Both the position numbers and the translations under genes were made by a program. From Bacteroidetes bacterium B1(2017) (GTDB taxonomy: Bacteria > Bacteroidota > Bacteroidia > UKL13-3), in NCBI GenBank assembly GCA_002256395.1, contig NKJG01000003.1:310001-374000 (forward strand): a stretch of DNA of 64,000 bases, written 5' to 3'. The notes below the pieces were generated by a model. The model did not search any database, had not been told where the DNA came from, and saw only the letters and a list, made by a program, of their open reading frames with translations. Of this stretch, positions 63,101 to 64,000 are shown one piece after another (within the stretch, counting starts at the first letter, position 1; each line of letters opens with the position of its first letter).

Positions 63101-63665
63101 GAATGTTACCTGCACTTAAACCCGCTGTAGCAAGCTCTGAAGCCAAATAGATAAATTGAGATTTGCCTGCTTTTTGATCTGTTTTTAAAACAGAATTAGA
63201 TACGATGCTGCCCGATGAAACCAGGTAACTTGTATCTGAACCAATTGAATTAAGGGTTACTTTATGTTGGGTATATTGGTAATAATCGTAAACCGGTTTG
63301 CTGGTATAGGCAAAGGAAGTGCCCGTAAAATTTGAAATAATATAATTAGGCTGGTTGTTTAAGGCTTCCTCCACCTTGCTCGAATCTACAATATATGTAT
63401 TGCAAGAATAATCCCATTCGCCGCAACCAAGGTTTCTGTTGGTTTGATCCGATACCAAAGCATTCTTACAGCGCATATTATAGCGCATAATAATTTTTTC
63501 ATAGGTTTTGCTTCCATCAGGGAACATCACTACCGTATCGCGGGTATTGCTGCCATAATGAAAGGTTTTAACTTTTATCGTATCGCCTACATTTTGGGCC
63601 TGAACCGATAGGCTTAGCATGGAAATTGCGAAGGCAAAAAGGAATGGATATAGTTTTAATTTCAT
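60177..63665 (-). CDS. T9SS-secreted PNGase F-like protein with LamG-like insert, 1162 aa
   Basis: Signal peptide (about 1-24). The following YGSNTRDTVVMFPDG, MRYNMRCKN and GCGEWDYSCNTYI motifs are typical of the peptide-N-glycosidase F N-terminal family. A LamG/concanavalin-like domain lies near 290-450 (LTLSFWAFGNAN, GKWNHWVFTKN, ITDFAIFNKAL). The PNGase F C-terminal type region follows (RSSITGHGSEGEFEANGG, then CAFNPIFPQGGTW and YDRQGWCPG). Later come a domain with VVYDAGEDGLSWWG and a T9SS sorting domain (INLFPNPSTGNFVLEG). It may release or bind N-glycans at the surface. Activity is not proven by sequence. Confidence 0.85.
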   Translation of the reverse strand: MKLKLYPFLFAFAISMLSLSVQAQNVGDTIKVKTFHYGSNTRDTVVMFPDGSKTYEKIIMRYNMRCKNALVSDQTNRNLGCGEWDYSCNTYIVDSSKVEEALNNQPNYIISNFTGTSFAYTSKPVYDYYQYTQHKVTLNSIGSDTSYLVSSGSIVSNSVLKTDQKAGKSQFIYLASELATAGLSAGNIHSLILSIDNTGGKAGFLKVSIKHTDSTNTSSAQAELNGFTEVFNSEYVFVNGSNRIVFKTPFNWNGTQNILVQFSFTNSLPNDSTINVLCAATSIPMGLTANQIYAADLSNNGHFLLDTSNFSTIKNELTLSFWAFGNANQMPANTSVLYATDNNPANRQLNIHLPFSNNNVYFDCGFAAGGYDRINKAATSQEQGGKWNHWVFTKNASTGVMKIFVNGTLWLSGTGKTKAMNMQNMFLGKDQNLVNNYKGKITDFAIFNKALPDSLIGTLMNKSALGLTDLNSNLVAYYPMNEGSGQSITESKLTKQSAGTNISWTYDRGDKIVKGFMPLDLRPRIEFTRGVYNTTIQTISVRDSIKRNTTYIEKYSIQSKAGIVPLTNDVVKLDSSFNTLYSAAPSKIYNGDVDSLLIIDSLANTAEGTLLIQNMPYYKRFPWYNEIMSFVTPYGIGLDLGASGKSWYYDVSDFAPLLKGSKRIVMTLGGQSQEQNDIEFWFVVGTPPRTVLEFNQIWQGTNRTGSASIGSINNQSRFAAVNVPILAAGKSFKLRSSITGHGSEGEFEANGGPVMHSINIDNDTANKWSIVQLCAFNPIFPQGGTWIYDRQGWCPGQSSLLKETNLSSKLTAGKTASIDYNTSLPQKAGGAYNFQVAHQLVTYGNANFSLDARILEVKEPSDKIVYGRSNPMCSGPKIILQNSGSTPLTSVEFSYWINVGGQKQSYTWTGSLGFLDTLTVNLPIGGLYATGMLSSNNVFKVEILKANGVADGNSYNNLYTSSFKRPEVIPGNFMLDFRTNNNPTESSYELYDGDNKLVDSKTFATANTLYTQTYALSGCYRLVVYDAGEDGLSWWGNTAQGNGFVRFRNPKGSVLKTLPTDFGSRYEYSFTTDFLLSNQELEFGSLINLFPNPSTGNFVLEGKELENASVKLIDLTGRELAISIKRTATNKLEVDAQALPIGVYLVVIEKGNERVTKKVMIQ

Positions 63666-63822
63666 AAAAAGTACTTAGGTGTTGTTTCCAAATATAGGGT
63701 AGTAGAACTTAAAATCTAAATTCCTACCTGATGTTAAATTCATTCATAATTCTAATAAAGTATCTGAAAATCATTTTTCTAGTTCGCAAATTGTTTTATA
63801 ATTGTTATAGAATGTAATTTTT

Positions 63823-64000
63823 ATGAGAACAATTTTCCTTAGCTGTATTCTGTTTTTTAGTTTCATACAGGCACAAGCCCAAAATACCTATTGGCAGCAG
63901 AGCAGCTCCAATATGAGTAGTTTCGAATCCACACGTCAAATTGTACCCGAAAAATTTGCTTTGGTTCAGCTTGATTTGCCTGCACTTAAAAAATTACTTT
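63823..64000 (+). CDS. secreted protein, 5' end only (59 codons); possibly a metallopeptidase
   Basis: The ATG opens a signal peptide (MRTIFLSCILFFSFIQAQA) followed by QNTYWQQSSSNMSSFESTRQ and VPEKFALVQLDLPALKKLL. This start resembles the prodomains of T9SS-exported reprolysin-type metallopeptidases of Bacteroidota, which begin with a W-x-x-x-S segment and a LDLxxLK/L segment. The catalytic part lies outside the window, so the function is only a suggestion. Confidence 0.5.
   Translation, partial: MRTIFLSCILFFSFIQAQAQNTYWQQSSSNMSSFESTRQIVPEKFALVQLDLPALKKLL

Overview
The window looks like a chromosomal segment of a free-living member of the Bacteroidota. The supports are three proteins with type IX secretion (T9SS) C-terminal sorting domains, Bacteroidota-type promoter boxes (TAnnTTTG), an RteC-like regulator, OmpA/TSP3 outer-membrane proteins and an AT-rich sequence. 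It splits into an accessory half (1 to about 34.5 kb) and a chromosomal half (about 34.5 to 64 kb). No integrase and no complete RNA gene is visible.

Accessory half. From 46 to 12,901 one unbroken + strand run carries phage-like late genes: small structural candidates, a GH73 glucosaminidase, fibre-like proteins, and an overlapping holin-like/spanin-like pair. These are followed by DNA-processing genes: an adenine methyltransferase, a RadC-type JAB protein, a SNF2-like helicase and a RecA-like ATPase. From 12.9 to 26.3 kb lies a defence island: a three-gene ubiquitin-like system (triple-ubiquitin protein, E2, JAB-E1 fusion), a subtilase plus AAA+ ATPase pair, a complete type I restriction system and a SIR2-like protein. 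A likely small RNA sits between the first two. Next come mobile-element replication and control genes (primase/ATPase, excisionase-like HTH, RteC-like), a TraB/PrgY-like protein, an OLD-family nuclease and a membrane protein. The right edge is probably a remnant of the tmRNA (ssrA) 3' end at about 34.5 kb, which would place the intact ssrA and the integrase to the left of this window.

Chromosomal half. A TPR protein and a small lipoprotein-like gene precede a two-component system (response regulator 37215-37838, sensor kinase 37838-39844). Divergent from the kinase are two paralogous operons, each coding for a giant T9SS-secreted protein plus an outer-membrane barrel/OmpA protein (40252-50576 and 50924-58917). 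All three promoters (kinase and both giants) carry a palindrome with the core AGGGTTAACCCT, centred exactly 35 bp upstream of a -7-like box. I infer that the response regulator activates its own operon and both surface-protein operons. This looks like a self-contained regulated adhesin system and is the most striking signal in the window.

The right end holds REP-like palindromic repeats (also seen at 34.5-34.7 kb) around a four-helix-bundle protein gene, then a T9SS-sorted protein with PNGase F-like and LamG-like domains, and the first 59 codons of another secreted protein.

All functional calls come from motif reading alone. No database search or folding program was run.
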